Assembly (NCBI RefSeq): GCF_050496545.1
Contig: NZ_JBNVZV010000001.1
Location: 274,342 to 338,341, forward strand
Length of the DNA stretch: 64,000 nt
Reading direction: 5' to 3'
Source of the DNA: Phycicoccus avicenniae_A
GTDB lineage: Bacteria; Actinomycetota; Actinomycetes; Actinomycetales; Dermatophilaceae
The notes beneath the pieces are model-generated. The model was not told where the DNA came from. It made no database searches and saw nothing but the letters and a program-made list of their open reading frames with translations. Of the stretch, positions 51,164 through 59,474 are shown piece by piece (position 1 is the stretch's first letter; each line of letters starts with the position of its first letter). A program made the translations under genes and the position numbers.

Positions 51164-53944
51164 GTGGCCCTCCACGAAGACGTCGGACCCATCCTCAACG
51201 GCATCCCGACGCACCTCCCGGACATCGACCCCAGCGAGACCGACGAGTGGCTCGACAGCCTCGACGCGGTCATCGACGGCCCCGGCCGGATGCGCGCGCG
51301 CTACCTGATGCTGCGCCTCCTGGAGCGGGCCCGCTCGATGCAGGTCGGCGTCCCGTCGCTGACGACCACCGACTACGTCAACACCATCGGCCCCGAGCAG
51401 GAGCCGTGGTTCCCCGGCGACGAGGACACCGAGCGCCGCTTCCGCGCCCTGCTGCGCTGGAACGCCGCGATGGTCGTCCAGCGCGCGCAGCGCCCGGGCA
51501 TCGGCGTCGGCGGCCACATCTCCACGTACGCCTCGGCCGCGACGCTGTACGAGGTGGGCATGAACCACTTCTTCCGCGGCAAGGACCACCCCGGCGGTGG
51601 CGACCACATCTTCTTCCAGGGCCACGCCTCCCCCGGCATGTACGCCCGCGCCTTCCTCGAGGGCCGGGTCAGCGAGGACCGCCTCGACGGCTTCCGCCAG
51701 GAGCACAGCCACGTCGTCGACGGCGAGCCGCTCGCGCTGCCGAGCTACCCCCACCCGCGCCTCATGCCGGACTTCTGGGAGTTCCCCACGGTGTCGATGG
51801 GCCTCGGCCCGATGAACGCCATCCACCAGGCGCAGTTCGACAAGTACCTGCACAACCGGGGGATCAAGGACACGAGCCAGCAGCACACGTGGGCCTTCCT
51901 CGGTGACGGCGAGATGGACGAGCCCGAGTCGCGCGGGCTGCTCCAGCTCGCCGCCCAGGAGGAGCTCGACAACCTCACCTTCGTCGTCAACTGCAACCTC
52001 CAGCGCCTCGACGGCCCGGTGCGCGGCAACGGCAAGATCATCCAGGAGCTCGAGGCCTTCTTCCGGGGCGCCGGCTGGAACGTCATCAAGGTCGTGTGGG
52101 GCCGTGGCTGGGACCCGCTGCTCGCCGCCGACGGCGACGGCGCCCTCGTCCACCTCATGAACTCGACGTCGGACGGCGACTACCAGACCTTCCGCGCCAA
52201 CGACGGGAAGCACGTCCGCGACAACTTCTTCGCGCGAGACCCCCGCACCCGCAAGATGGTCGAGGACTGGTCCGACGACGACATCTGGTGGAAGCTCAAG
52301 CGCGGTGGCCACGACTACCGCAAGGTCTACGCGGCGTACAAGGCCGCCATGGGGCACACCGGCCAGCCGACCGTCATCCTCGCGAAGACGATCAAGGGCT
52401 ACGGCTTGGGCAAGGGCTTCGCGGGGCGCAACGCGACGCACCAGATGAAGAAGCTGTCGCTCGACGACCTCAAGTCCTTCCGCGACTCGCTGAACATCCC
52501 GGTCACCGACGCCCAGCTCGAGGACCCCTACCGCGCGCCGTACTTCCACCCGGGCGCCGACGACGAGGTCATCCAGTACGCGCTCGAGCGGCGCCAGAAG
52601 CTGGGTGGCGGTCTGCCGGAGCGCCGTTCGAAGCACATCCCCATCCACCTGCCCGACGGCTCGGCCTACGCGCAGGTGAAGAAGGGCTCGGGCAAGCAGG
52701 AGGTCGCCACGACGATGGCCTTCGTCCGGCTGCTCAAGGACCTCATGCGGGACAAGGAGTTCGGCAGCCGCATCGTGCCGATCATCCCCGACGAGGCCCG
52801 GACCTTCGGGATGGACAGCTTCTTCTCGACGATCAAGATCTACAACCCGCACGGCCAGCGCTACACGCCGGTCGACGCCGAGTTGATGCTCGCCTACCGC
52901 GAGGCCACCGACGGCCAGATCCTCCACCTCGGCATCAACGAGGGCGGGTCGATGGCGGCCTTCACGGCCGTCGGGTCGAGCTACGCCACGCACGGCGAGC
53001 CGATGATCCCGATCTACGTCTTCTACTCGATGTTCGGCTTCCAGCGCACCGGTGACTCGGTGTGGGCCGCGGCCGACCAGATGACGCGCGGCTTCCTCAT
53101 CGGGGCCACCGCCGGACGCACCACGCTGACCGGCGAGGGCCTCCAGCACGCCGACGGTCACAGCCCCCTGCTCGCCTCGACGAACCCCGCTGTCGTGCAC
53201 TACGACCCGGCGTTCGCCTACGAGATCGCGCACATCGTGCAGGACGGTCTGCACCGGATGTACGGCACCGACGAGTCGCTCACCGACGACGAGCGCAACG
53301 TCATCTACTACCTGACGGTCTACAACGAGCCGATGCGCCAGCCGGCCGAGCCCGAGGACCTCGACCGCGAGGGCGTGCTCAAGGGCATGTACCTCTACGC
53401 CGAGGGCACCACCGAGGGCCTGCCCGAGGGTGCGCCGCGCGTGCAGCTGCTCGCGTCGGGCGTCGGGATGCCGTGGGCGCTCGAGGCCCAGGAGCTCCTG
53501 CGCAACGACTGGCACGTCGCCGCCGACGTCTGGTCGGTCACCTCGTGGAACGAGCTGCGCCGCGACGGGCTCCGGTGCGACGAGGCCGCGTTCCTCCACC
53601 CGGAGGACGAGGCGCCGGTGCCGTGGGTCACGCAGAAGCTGCAGGGCCGCCAGGGCCCGGTCGTGGCCGTGTCCGACTACATGCGGGCCGTCCAGGACCA
53701 GATCGCCCAGTGGGTGCCCGGCGACTTCGCCTCGCTCGGCGCCGACGGGTTCGGGTTCTCCGACACCCGTCCCGCCGCCCGCCGGTACTTCCACATCGAC
53801 GGCCCGTCGATGGCGGTGCGCGCCCTGCAGTCGCTCGCCGAGCGCGGTGAGGTCGAGCGGTCGGTGCCGCTCGAGGCCGCCCGCCGGTACCGGCTGCACG
53901 ACGTGACCGCCGGCTCGTCCGGAAACGAGGGCGGCGACAGCTGA
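51164..53944 (+). CDS. aceE: Pyruvate dehydrogenase E1 component, homodimeric
   Basis: 926 residues, TPP-dependent decarboxylase of the pyruvate dehydrogenase complex. TPP motif GDGEMDEPESRGLLQLAAQE near residue 247; further segments HISTYASAATLYEVGMNHFF, ILAKTIKGYGLGKGFAGRNA and EGLQHADGHSPLLAS. GTG at 51164 is chosen because AAAGGA lies 7 nt upstream; GTG 51158 would leave only 1 nt. It is the single-chain type usual in actinobacteria. A perfect 26-bp hairpin follows the stop. Confidence 0.97.
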   Translation: MALHEDVGPILNGIPTHLPDIDPSETDEWLDSLDAVIDGPGRMRARYLMLRLLERARSMQVGVPSLTTTDYVNTIGPEQEPWFPGDEDTERRFRALLRWNAAMVVQRAQRPGIGVGGHISTYASAATLYEVGMNHFFRGKDHPGGGDHIFFQGHASPGMYARAFLEGRVSEDRLDGFRQEHSHVVDGEPLALPSYPHPRLMPDFWEFPTVSMGLGPMNAIHQAQFDKYLHNRGIKDTSQQHTWAFLGDGEMDEPESRGLLQLAAQEELDNLTFVVNCNLQRLDGPVRGNGKIIQELEAFFRGAGWNVIKVVWGRGWDPLLAADGDGALVHLMNSTSDGDYQTFRANDGKHVRDNFFARDPRTRKMVEDWSDDDIWWKLKRGGHDYRKVYAAYKAAMGHTGQPTVILAKTIKGYGLGKGFAGRNATHQMKKLSLDDLKSFRDSLNIPVTDAQLEDPYRAPYFHPGADDEVIQYALERRQKLGGGLPERRSKHIPIHLPDGSAYAQVKKGSGKQEVATTMAFVRLLKDLMRDKEFGSRIVPIIPDEARTFGMDSFFSTIKIYNPHGQRYTPVDAELMLAYREATDGQILHLGINEGGSMAAFTAVGSSYATHGEPMIPIYVFYSMFGFQRTGDSVWAAADQMTRGFLIGATAGRTTLTGEGLQHADGHSPLLASTNPAVVHYDPAFAYEIAHIVQDGLHRMYGTDESLTDDERNVIYYLTVYNEPMRQPAEPEDLDREGVLKGMYLYAEGTTEGLPEGAPRVQLLASGVGMPWALEAQELLRNDWHVAADVWSVTSWNELRRDGLRCDEAAFLHPEDEAPVPWVTQKLQGRQGPVVAVSDYMRAVQDQIAQWVPGDFASLGADGFGFSDTRPAARRYFHIDGPSMAVRALQSLAERGEVERSVPLEAARRYRLHDVTAGSSGNEGGDS

Positions 53945-53950
53945 CCTCGG

Positions 53951-54018
53951 CCCGTCGAGAGTAGAGAACACGCCGCCTGCGCACCGTCGCACGCGGCGTG
54001 TTCTCTACTCTCGACGGG
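53951..54018 (+). terminator. Perfect 26-bp hairpin after aceE
   Basis: 53951-53976 is the exact reverse complement of 53993-54018, with a 16-nt loop. It begins 6 nt after the aceE stop and should terminate aceE transcription or protect its 3' end. Core GAGAACACGCCGCC resembles the hairpin at 28009-28068. No T-tract. Confidence 0.8.
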
Positions 54019-54040
54019 TGAGCACCCCAGGAGCAACCCG

Positions 54041-54343
54041 ATGATCGCCGCCTTCAGCATCGCCCCGAGCAGCCCGGACGACACCGGCTCCTACGCGGCC
54101 GCCGTCGCGGAGGCGGTCGACATCGTGCGGGCCTCCGGGCTGCCGCACGAGACGAACGCGATGTTCACCAACCTCGAGGGCGAGTGGGACGAGGTGTTCG
54201 GCGTGCTGAAGCAGTGCGTCGACGCCATGACCGCCCGCCACCCCCGCGTCTCGCTCGTCGTGAAGGCCGACATCCGCCCCGGACACACCGGGATGCTGGA
54301 GTCGAAGGTCCGGCGCATCGACGAGGCCCTCGGCGAGGAGTAG
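54041..54343 (+). CDS. MTH1187/YkoF-type thiamine-binding protein (DUF77)
   Basis: 100 residues. Short ferredoxin-like fold with FSIAPSSPDDTGSYAAAVAE near residue 5, LPHETNAMFTNLEGEWDEVF near residue 34 and RVSLVVKADIRPG near residue 70, the pattern of the thiamine-binding MTH1187 family. Position directly after the TPP-dependent aceE is suggestive but does not prove a shared role. ATG at 54041. Confidence 0.85.
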   Translation: MIAAFSIAPSSPDDTGSYAAAVAEAVDIVRASGLPHETNAMFTNLEGEWDEVFGVLKQCVDAMTARHPRVSLVVKADIRPGHTGMLESKVRRIDEALGEE

Positions 54344-54356
54344 GGCCGGCTCGACT

Positions 54357-54385
54357 TTGGATGTATGCAGAGCTCTGTATATGCT
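54357..54385 (+). promoter_or_regulatory. argG promoter with internal palindrome
   Basis: TTGGAT (54357-54362), 17-nt spacer, TATGCT (54380-54385), then 6 nt to GTG 54392: a canonical promoter that yields a leaderless message. The spacer holds the 18-nt near-perfect palindrome TATGCAGAGCTCTGTATA (54364-54381), placed where a repressor would block polymerase; ArgR is the natural candidate but the match to its consensus is only partial. Confidence 0.6.
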
Positions 54386-54391
54386 TGCATC

Positions 54392-55819
54392 GTGTCCAAG
54401 GTCCTGACTTCCCTGCCCGTCGGCGAGCGCGTCGGCATCGCCTTCTCCGGAGGGCTCGACACCTCGGTCGCGGTCGCGTGGATGCGCGAGAAGGGCGCCG
54501 TGCCCTGCACGTACACCGCCGACCTCGGCCAGTACGACGAGCCCGAGATCGACACCGTCCCGGACCGCGCCGGCCAGTACGGCGCGGAGGTGGCGCGGCT
54601 CGTCGACTGCCGCTCCGCGCTGGTGGAGGAGGGCCTGTCCGCGCTGGCCTGCGGCGCCTTCCACATCCGCACCGGCGGGCGCACCTACTTCAACACCACG
54701 CCGCTGGGGCGGGCCGTCACCGGCACCCTCCTCGTGCGCGCGATGCAGGCCGACGAGGTCGAGATCTGGGGCGACGGCTCGACCTTCAAGGGCAACGACA
54801 TCGAGCGGTTCTACCGCTACGGCCTGCTCGCCAACCCGAACCTGCGGGTCTACAAGCCGTGGCTGGACGCCGACTTCGTCACCGAGCTCGGCGGCCGGCA
54901 CGAGATGAGCGCCTGGCTCACCGAGCGCGACCTCCCCTACCGGCAGAGCCAGGAGAAGGCGTACTCGACCGACGCCAACATCTGGGGCGCCACGCACGAG
55001 GCGAAGACGCTCGAGCACCTCGACGAGTCGATGGAGGTCGTCGAGCCGATCATGGGCGTCCGCTTCTGGGACCAGTCCGTGGCGATCGAGCAGGAGGACG
55101 TGACCATCGCGTTCGTCGAGGGCCGCCCGGTCGCGATCAACGGCCGCACCCTCGACCCCGTCGCGCTCGTGCACGAGGCGAACACCATCGGCGGGCGGCA
55201 CGGCATCGGCATGTCGGACCAGATCGAGAACCGGATCATCGAGGCGAAGTCGCGCGGCATCTACGAGGCGCCCGGCATGGCGCTGCTGCACATCGCCTAC
55301 GAGCGGCTGCTCAACGCGGTGCACAACGAGGACACGATCGCGAACTACCACAACGAGGGTCGGCGCCTCGGGCGGCTGCTCTACGAGGGCCGCTGGCTCG
55401 ACCCGCAGAGCCTGATGCTCCGCGAGGCCGTCCAGCGCTGGATCGCCTCGGTCGTCACCGGCCAGGTGACCCTGCGGCTGCGGCGCGGCGAGGACTACTC
55501 CCTCGTCGACACCCGCGGCGAGAACTTCAGCTACCACCCGGACAAGCTCTCGATGGAGCGCGTCGAGAACGCCGCCTTCGGCCCGCAGGACCGGATCGGG
55601 CAGCTGACGATGCGCAACCTCGACATCGCCGACAGCCGCGCCAAGCTCGAGCTCTACGCCGAGCAGCCGAACGACCAGGGCCAGCTGCTCGTCGAGAACG
55701 GCACCCTCTTCGGCGAGCTCCCGGCCGGTGGCTACGACCGGATCACCGACAACCCGGGCGCCGACGGCACCGACGAGCAGGCGCTGGACGCGGCGGCGAT
55801 GGAGTTCGGCACCGACTGA
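54392..55819 (+). CDS. argG: Argininosuccinate synthase, E. coli type (subfamily 2)
   Basis: 475 residues from GTG at 54392. It joins citrulline and aspartate in arginine synthesis. The PP-loop GIAFSGGLDTSVAVAWMREK is near residue 18; YFNTTPLGRAVTGTLLVRAM near residue 102 and DGSTFKGNDIERFYRYGLL near residue 130 match the E. coli subfamily 2 closely, not the ~400-residue form of M. tuberculosis. It is isolated from other arg genes and sits between aceE and the fab regulator. Promoter is a leaderless TTGGAT-17-TATGCT. Confidence 0.95.
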   Translation: MSKVLTSLPVGERVGIAFSGGLDTSVAVAWMREKGAVPCTYTADLGQYDEPEIDTVPDRAGQYGAEVARLVDCRSALVEEGLSALACGAFHIRTGGRTYFNTTPLGRAVTGTLLVRAMQADEVEIWGDGSTFKGNDIERFYRYGLLANPNLRVYKPWLDADFVTELGGRHEMSAWLTERDLPYRQSQEKAYSTDANIWGATHEAKTLEHLDESMEVVEPIMGVRFWDQSVAIEQEDVTIAFVEGRPVAINGRTLDPVALVHEANTIGGRHGIGMSDQIENRIIEAKSRGIYEAPGMALLHIAYERLLNAVHNEDTIANYHNEGRRLGRLLYEGRWLDPQSLMLREAVQRWIASVVTGQVTLRLRRGEDYSLVDTRGENFSYHPDKLSMERVENAAFGPQDRIGQLTMRNLDIADSRAKLELYAEQPNDQGQLLVENGTLFGELPAGGYDRITDNPGADGTDEQALDAAAMEFGTD

Positions 55820-55830
55820 GCCGCTCGTCC

Positions 55831-55848
55831 GGAACCTCCAAATAGACT
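55831..55848 (+). promoter_or_regulatory. fasR-like promoter: GGAACCTCCAAA motif and -10 box
   Basis: TAGACT (55843-55848) ends 6 nt before the ATG at 55855, giving a leaderless start. Directly upstream is GGAACCTCCAAA (55831-55842), whose CCTCCAAA also occurs before fabD. It may be a binding site of the regulator itself. Confidence 0.5.
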
Positions 55849-55854
55849 CCGGGC

Positions 55855-57033
55855 ATGCCGACCGTCGCCTCCGCCGAGACCCGGGCGCGCGTCAGCCGGG
55901 CCGCCGGCGACCTCGGCGCGGCCGCGGTGCGCCAGATGGAGGCCGACCACGAGTGGTTCCGCGCCCTCTCGGCCGAGAACCGCTCGTGGGTCGGGCTCGT
56001 CGCCCAGGCCGGCATCACGAGCTTCATCGAGTGGTTCGGCGGCGACCAGGAGCGGGCCGCCGTCACCGCTGACGTCTTCGGCACCGCCCCCCGCGAGCTG
56101 ACCCGCTCGATCAGCCTGGCGCAGACCCTCGACCTCATCCGCACCGTCATCGGCGTCGTCGAGCGCGACATCCACGACCTGGCCGCCCCCGGCGAGGGTG
56201 ACGGTGCCCGCGAGGCCGTCCTGCGCTACAGCCGCGAGGTCGCCTTCGCCGCCGCCGAGGTCTACGCGGAGGCCGCCGAGGCCCGCGGCGCGTGGGACGC
56301 GCGCCTGGAGTCACTCGTCGTCGACGCCGTCATCCGCGGCGAGGCCGACGACTCGATGCAGTCCCGCGCCGCCGCGCTCGGCTGGGGCGCCGTCAGCGGC
56401 GTGGCCGTCGTCGTCGGCTCGACCCCGGTCGGGGCCACCGGGGCCGTCATCGGCGAGCTGCACCGCACCGCCCGGCGCAGCGGCGTCGAGCTGCTCGTCG
56501 CCATCCACGGGCCGCGGGTGGTGTGCATCGGCGGCGGGGTCACGGACCCGATGTCCCTCGCCGAGACCCTCGATGCCCACCTCGGCGACGGCCCGCTCGT
56601 GGTCGGGCCCACCGTCCCGCACCTGTTCGCCGCGGGCCGGAGCGCCCGCGCCGCCATCTCCGGGCACACCGCGGCGCCCGCCTGGCCCGGTGCCCCGCGG
56701 CCGGTCCACGCCGACGACCTCCTCGCCGAGCGCGCGCTGCTCGCCGACCTGCCCGCGCGCAACGCCCTGACGGCGCGCATCGTGCGCCCGCTCGAGGAGG
56801 CCAGCGGCGGCTCGCTGCTGGAGACCGCGGCGGCGTGGCTCGACGGCGGCCTCGGGGTGGAGGGCACGGCCCGCGCGCTCATCGTCCACCCCAACACGGT
56901 CCGCTACCGGCTCGCCGGCATCGCCAAGGCCACCGGGTACGACCTCACCGACCCCCACGACGCCCAGACCGTCCGCCTGGCGCTCGCCCTGCACCGGCTC
57001 GGCCCCGTGACGCGCGCCACTCCCCGACCCTGA
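55855..57033 (+). CDS. fasR: PucR-family regulator of the fab operon, FasR-like
   Basis: 392 residues. A central GGDEF-like/CdaR region (near residues 180-260) and a C-terminal PucR helix-turn-helix: ALIVHPNTVRYRLAGIAKAT near residue 342. Placed directly upstream of fabD, as the Streptomyces FasR activator and M. tuberculosis Rv2242, so control of fatty-acid synthesis is likely. Not to be confused with the unrelated TetR-type mycobacterial FasR. Symbol by context. Confidence 0.82.
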   Translation: MPTVASAETRARVSRAAGDLGAAAVRQMEADHEWFRALSAENRSWVGLVAQAGITSFIEWFGGDQERAAVTADVFGTAPRELTRSISLAQTLDLIRTVIGVVERDIHDLAAPGEGDGAREAVLRYSREVAFAAAEVYAEAAEARGAWDARLESLVVDAVIRGEADDSMQSRAAALGWGAVSGVAVVVGSTPVGATGAVIGELHRTARRSGVELLVAIHGPRVVCIGGGVTDPMSLAETLDAHLGDGPLVVGPTVPHLFAAGRSARAAISGHTAAPAWPGAPRPVHADDLLAERALLADLPARNALTARIVRPLEEASGGSLLETAAAWLDGGLGVEGTARALIVHPNTVRYRLAGIAKATGYDLTDPHDAQTVRLALALHRLGPVTRATPRP

Positions 57034-57053
57034 CGCCGCCCCTCGTCGCGCAC

Positions 57054-57074
57054 GGATTGTGGGAATCCTCCAAA
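57054..57074 (+). promoter_or_regulatory. Inverted repeat and CCTCCAAA motif upstream of fabD
   Basis: GGATT-GTGGG-AATCC (57054-57068) is a 5-bp inverted repeat, and GGAATCCTCCAAA (57062-57074) shares CCTCCAAA and a preceding GGAA with the fasR-like promoter. Candidate regulator site 68 nt before the fabD start. Confidence 0.5.
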
Positions 57075-57141
57075 CCGGGGCGCCGAGGTTCGTCCCCGCT
57101 CGTCACGAGGAGGGCACGGCCGACGGGACAGGCTGGGACGC

Positions 57142-58056
57142 GTGATCGTCATCGTCTGTCCGGGCCAGGGATCGCAGACCCCCGGCTTCCTCGCCCCGTG
57201 GCTCGAGCTGCCCGGCGCCCGTGAGCACCTGAGCGCGCTGTCGGACGCCGCCGGGGTCGACCTCGTCGCCCACGGCACGACGTCCGACGAGGAGACGATC
57301 AAGGACACCGCCGTCGCCCAGCCGCTGCTCGTCGGCGCCGGCCTGCTCGCGCTGCGGGCCCTCGGTGAGCACACCGCCCCCGGCGCCCTCGCCGGCCACT
57401 CCGTCGGAGAGATCACGGCGGCTGCCGCCGCGGGCGTCCTCGCCGAGGACGACGCGATGCGCCTCGTCGCGCTCCGCGGCCGGGCGATGGCCGAGGCCAG
57501 CGCCGCCACCCCCACCGGCATGAGCGCGGTCCTGGGCGGCGACCCCGCCGACGTCCTCGCGACGATCGAGCGGCACGACCTCACGCCGGCCAACGTCAAC
57601 GGCGCCGGCCAGGTCGTCGCCGCGGGTGCGCTCCCGGCCCTGGCCGCCCTGGCCGCCGACCCGCCCGCGAAGGCGCGCGTCATCCCGCTCAAGGTGGCCG
57701 GGGCCTTCCACACCCACTACATGGAGCCGGCCGTCGAGGCCCTGCGCGCAGCCGCCGCCGACCACGACGTCTCCGACCCCGGCGTCACCCTCGTCTCCAA
57801 CCGCGACGGAGCCACGGTCACCGACGGGCGCGAGGCCCTCGACCGGATCGTCGCGCAGGTGTCGAACCCGGTCCGCTGGGACCTGTGCATGGAGCGCTTC
57901 GCCGCGCTCGGGGTGACCGGCATCATCGAGCTGCCGCCGGCCGGCACGCTCGTCGGCCTCGCCAAGCGCGCCCTCAAGGGCGTCGAGCTCCTCGCGGTCA
58001 AGACGCCCGACGACCTCGACGCCGCCCGCACCCTCCTCGAGGAGCACACCGCATGA
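57142..58056 (+). CDS. fabD: Malonyl-CoA:ACP transacylase
   Basis: 304 residues, loading malonyl units onto ACP. GQGSQTPGFLAPWL at the start and the nucleophile motif GALAGHSVGEITAAAAAGVL near residue 78 are intact; GAFHTHYMEPA near residue 190 carries the catalytic His. GTG at 57142. Its stop overlaps fabH by 4 nt. Confidence 0.96.
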   Translation: MIVIVCPGQGSQTPGFLAPWLELPGAREHLSALSDAAGVDLVAHGTTSDEETIKDTAVAQPLLVGAGLLALRALGEHTAPGALAGHSVGEITAAAAAGVLAEDDAMRLVALRGRAMAEASAATPTGMSAVLGGDPADVLATIERHDLTPANVNGAGQVVAAGALPALAALAADPPAKARVIPLKVAGAFHTHYMEPAVEALRAAAADHDVSDPGVTLVSNRDGATVTDGREALDRIVAQVSNPVRWDLCMERFAALGVTGIIELPPAGTLVGLAKRALKGVELLAVKTPDDLDAARTLLEEHTA

Positions 58057-59066
58057 GCCCCACCCCCAAGGGCACCGGCCACCTGACCGCCGGTCCGGTC
58101 ACGAACTCGCGGATCAGCGGCATCGGCGGCTACCGGCCGCGCCGGGTGGTCCCGAACAGCGAGCTCGTCGAGCGCATCGACTCCTCCGACGAGTGGATCC
58201 GCGAGCGCTCGGGCATCATCGAGCGCCGCTTCGCCGGCGAGGGCGAGTCGGTCATCGACATGTCGGTGTTCGCCGCGACGCCTGCGCTCGAGATGGCCGG
58301 GGTGGCCGCCGAGGACCTCGACGCCGTGCTCGTCGCCACGGTCAGCTGGCCGTACCAGACCCCGGCCGCCGCCCCGATGCTCGCCGAGCGGCTCGGCACC
58401 AAGGCCGCCGCCTTCGACATCTCCGCGGCCTGCGCCGGGTACTGCCACGGCATCTCGCTGGCCTCCGACATGGTGCGTACCGGCACCGCCCGCAACGTCC
58501 TCGTCGTCGGGGTCGAGCGGCTCTCGGACTTCACCTCGCTCGACGACCGCGGCACGGCGTTCATCTTCGCCGACGGCGCGGGCGCGGCGGTCGTCAGCCA
58601 GTCCGACACCGTGGGCATCGGCCCGACGGTGTGGGGCTCGGACGGCGCGCAGTGGGAGGCCATCTCGCAGACCGAGTCCTGGATCGACGTCCACGAGAAG
58701 CAGCTCGGCTGGCCGCACATCGGGATGGCCGGGCAGACCGTCTTCCGCTGGGCCGTCTGGGGCATGGCGCCCGTGGCCCAGCAGGCGCTCGACGCCGCCG
58801 GCATCACCGCCGACCAGCTCGACGCCTTCATCCCCCACCAGGCCAACGTGCGCATCATCGACGCGATGGCCAAGAAGCTCGGGCTGCCGGAGGACCTGCC
58901 CATCGCCCGCGACATCGCCTACACCGGCAACACCTCCGCGGCGTCCGTCCCGCTGGCCATGGAGCGCATGGTGCGGCACGGTGAGATCCCGAGCGGCGGG
59001 CTCGCCCTGCAGATCGGCTTCGGCGCCGGGCTGTCCTACGCGGCGCAGGTCGTCGTCATCCCCTGA
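58053..59066 (+). CDS. fabH: Beta-ketoacyl-ACP synthase III
   Basis: 337 residues, starting chains by condensing acyl-CoA with malonyl-ACP. The Cys-His-Asn triad is in AFDISAACAGYCHGISLAS near residue 125, AFIPHQANVRIIDAMAK near residue 259 and AYTGNTSAASVPLAMERM near residue 290. In actinobacteria FabH often takes branched starters; the substrate pocket was not assessed. ATG overlaps fabD by 4 nt. Confidence 0.96.
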   Translation: MSPTPKGTGHLTAGPVTNSRISGIGGYRPRRVVPNSELVERIDSSDEWIRERSGIIERRFAGEGESVIDMSVFAATPALEMAGVAAEDLDAVLVATVSWPYQTPAAAPMLAERLGTKAAAFDISAACAGYCHGISLASDMVRTGTARNVLVVGVERLSDFTSLDDRGTAFIFADGAGAAVVSQSDTVGIGPTVWGSDGAQWEAISQTESWIDVHEKQLGWPHIGMAGQTVFRWAVWGMAPVAQQALDAAGITADQLDAFIPHQANVRIIDAMAKKLGLPEDLPIARDIAYTGNTSAASVPLAMERMVRHGEIPSGGLALQIGFGAGLSYAAQVVVIP

Positions 59067-59128
59067 CTCCCGTGGGCCCACGGGTCACCCGGGCCGAGCA
59101 GCACCCAACCGAACCGAAGGAGAGCACC

Positions 59129-59374
59129 ATGGCAGACCAGCAGGAGATCCTCAGCGGCCTCGCGGAGATCGTCAACGAGGAGACCGGTCTGGACCCGGCC
59201 GAGGTCCAGATGGACAAGTCCTTCACCGACGACCTCGACATCGACTCGCTGTCGATGATGACCATCGTCGTCAACGCCGAGGAGAAGTTCGGCGTCCGCA
59301 TCCCCGACGACGAGGTCAAGAACCTCGCGACCGTCGGCGACGCCGTCAACTTCATCCAGTCCAACCAGGGCTGA
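59129..59374 (+). CDS. acpP: Acyl carrier protein
   Basis: 81 residues, acidic four-helix protein. The phosphopantetheine attachment serine is in DDLDIDSLSMMTIVVNAEEK near residue 40. ATG at 59129 follows GAAGGAGAG, a strong ribosome-binding site, so high expression is expected. A 12-bp hairpin follows it before fabF. Confidence 0.96.
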   Translation: MADQQEILSGLAEIVNEETGLDPAEVQMDKSFTDDLDIDSLSMMTIVVNAEEKFGVRIPDDEVKNLATVGDAVNFIQSNQG

Positions 59375-59381
59375 GGCCCGC

Positions 59382-59410
59382 GCGCGGCCTCCCCGACCGG
59401 GAGGCCGCGC
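59382..59410 (+). terminator. Hairpin between acpP and fabF
   Basis: 59382-59393 pairs perfectly with 59399-59410 (12 bp, 10 of 12 being G-C, 5-nt loop), 7 nt after the acpP stop. It can cause partial termination or stabilise the upstream message, giving more AcpP than FabF. Confidence 0.65.
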
Positions 59411-59474
59411 CGGCCGGCACCACCCCACCGCCGATCCCGGCACCCCACGTCACCCACGAGGAGCACCAGCACCC

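Noticed and set aside
51073..57061. The 9-mer CGGATTGTG occurs before both aceE and fabD
   Set aside because: A single 9-mer shared by two GC-rich promoters can be chance; it has no symmetry and its distance to the start codon differs.
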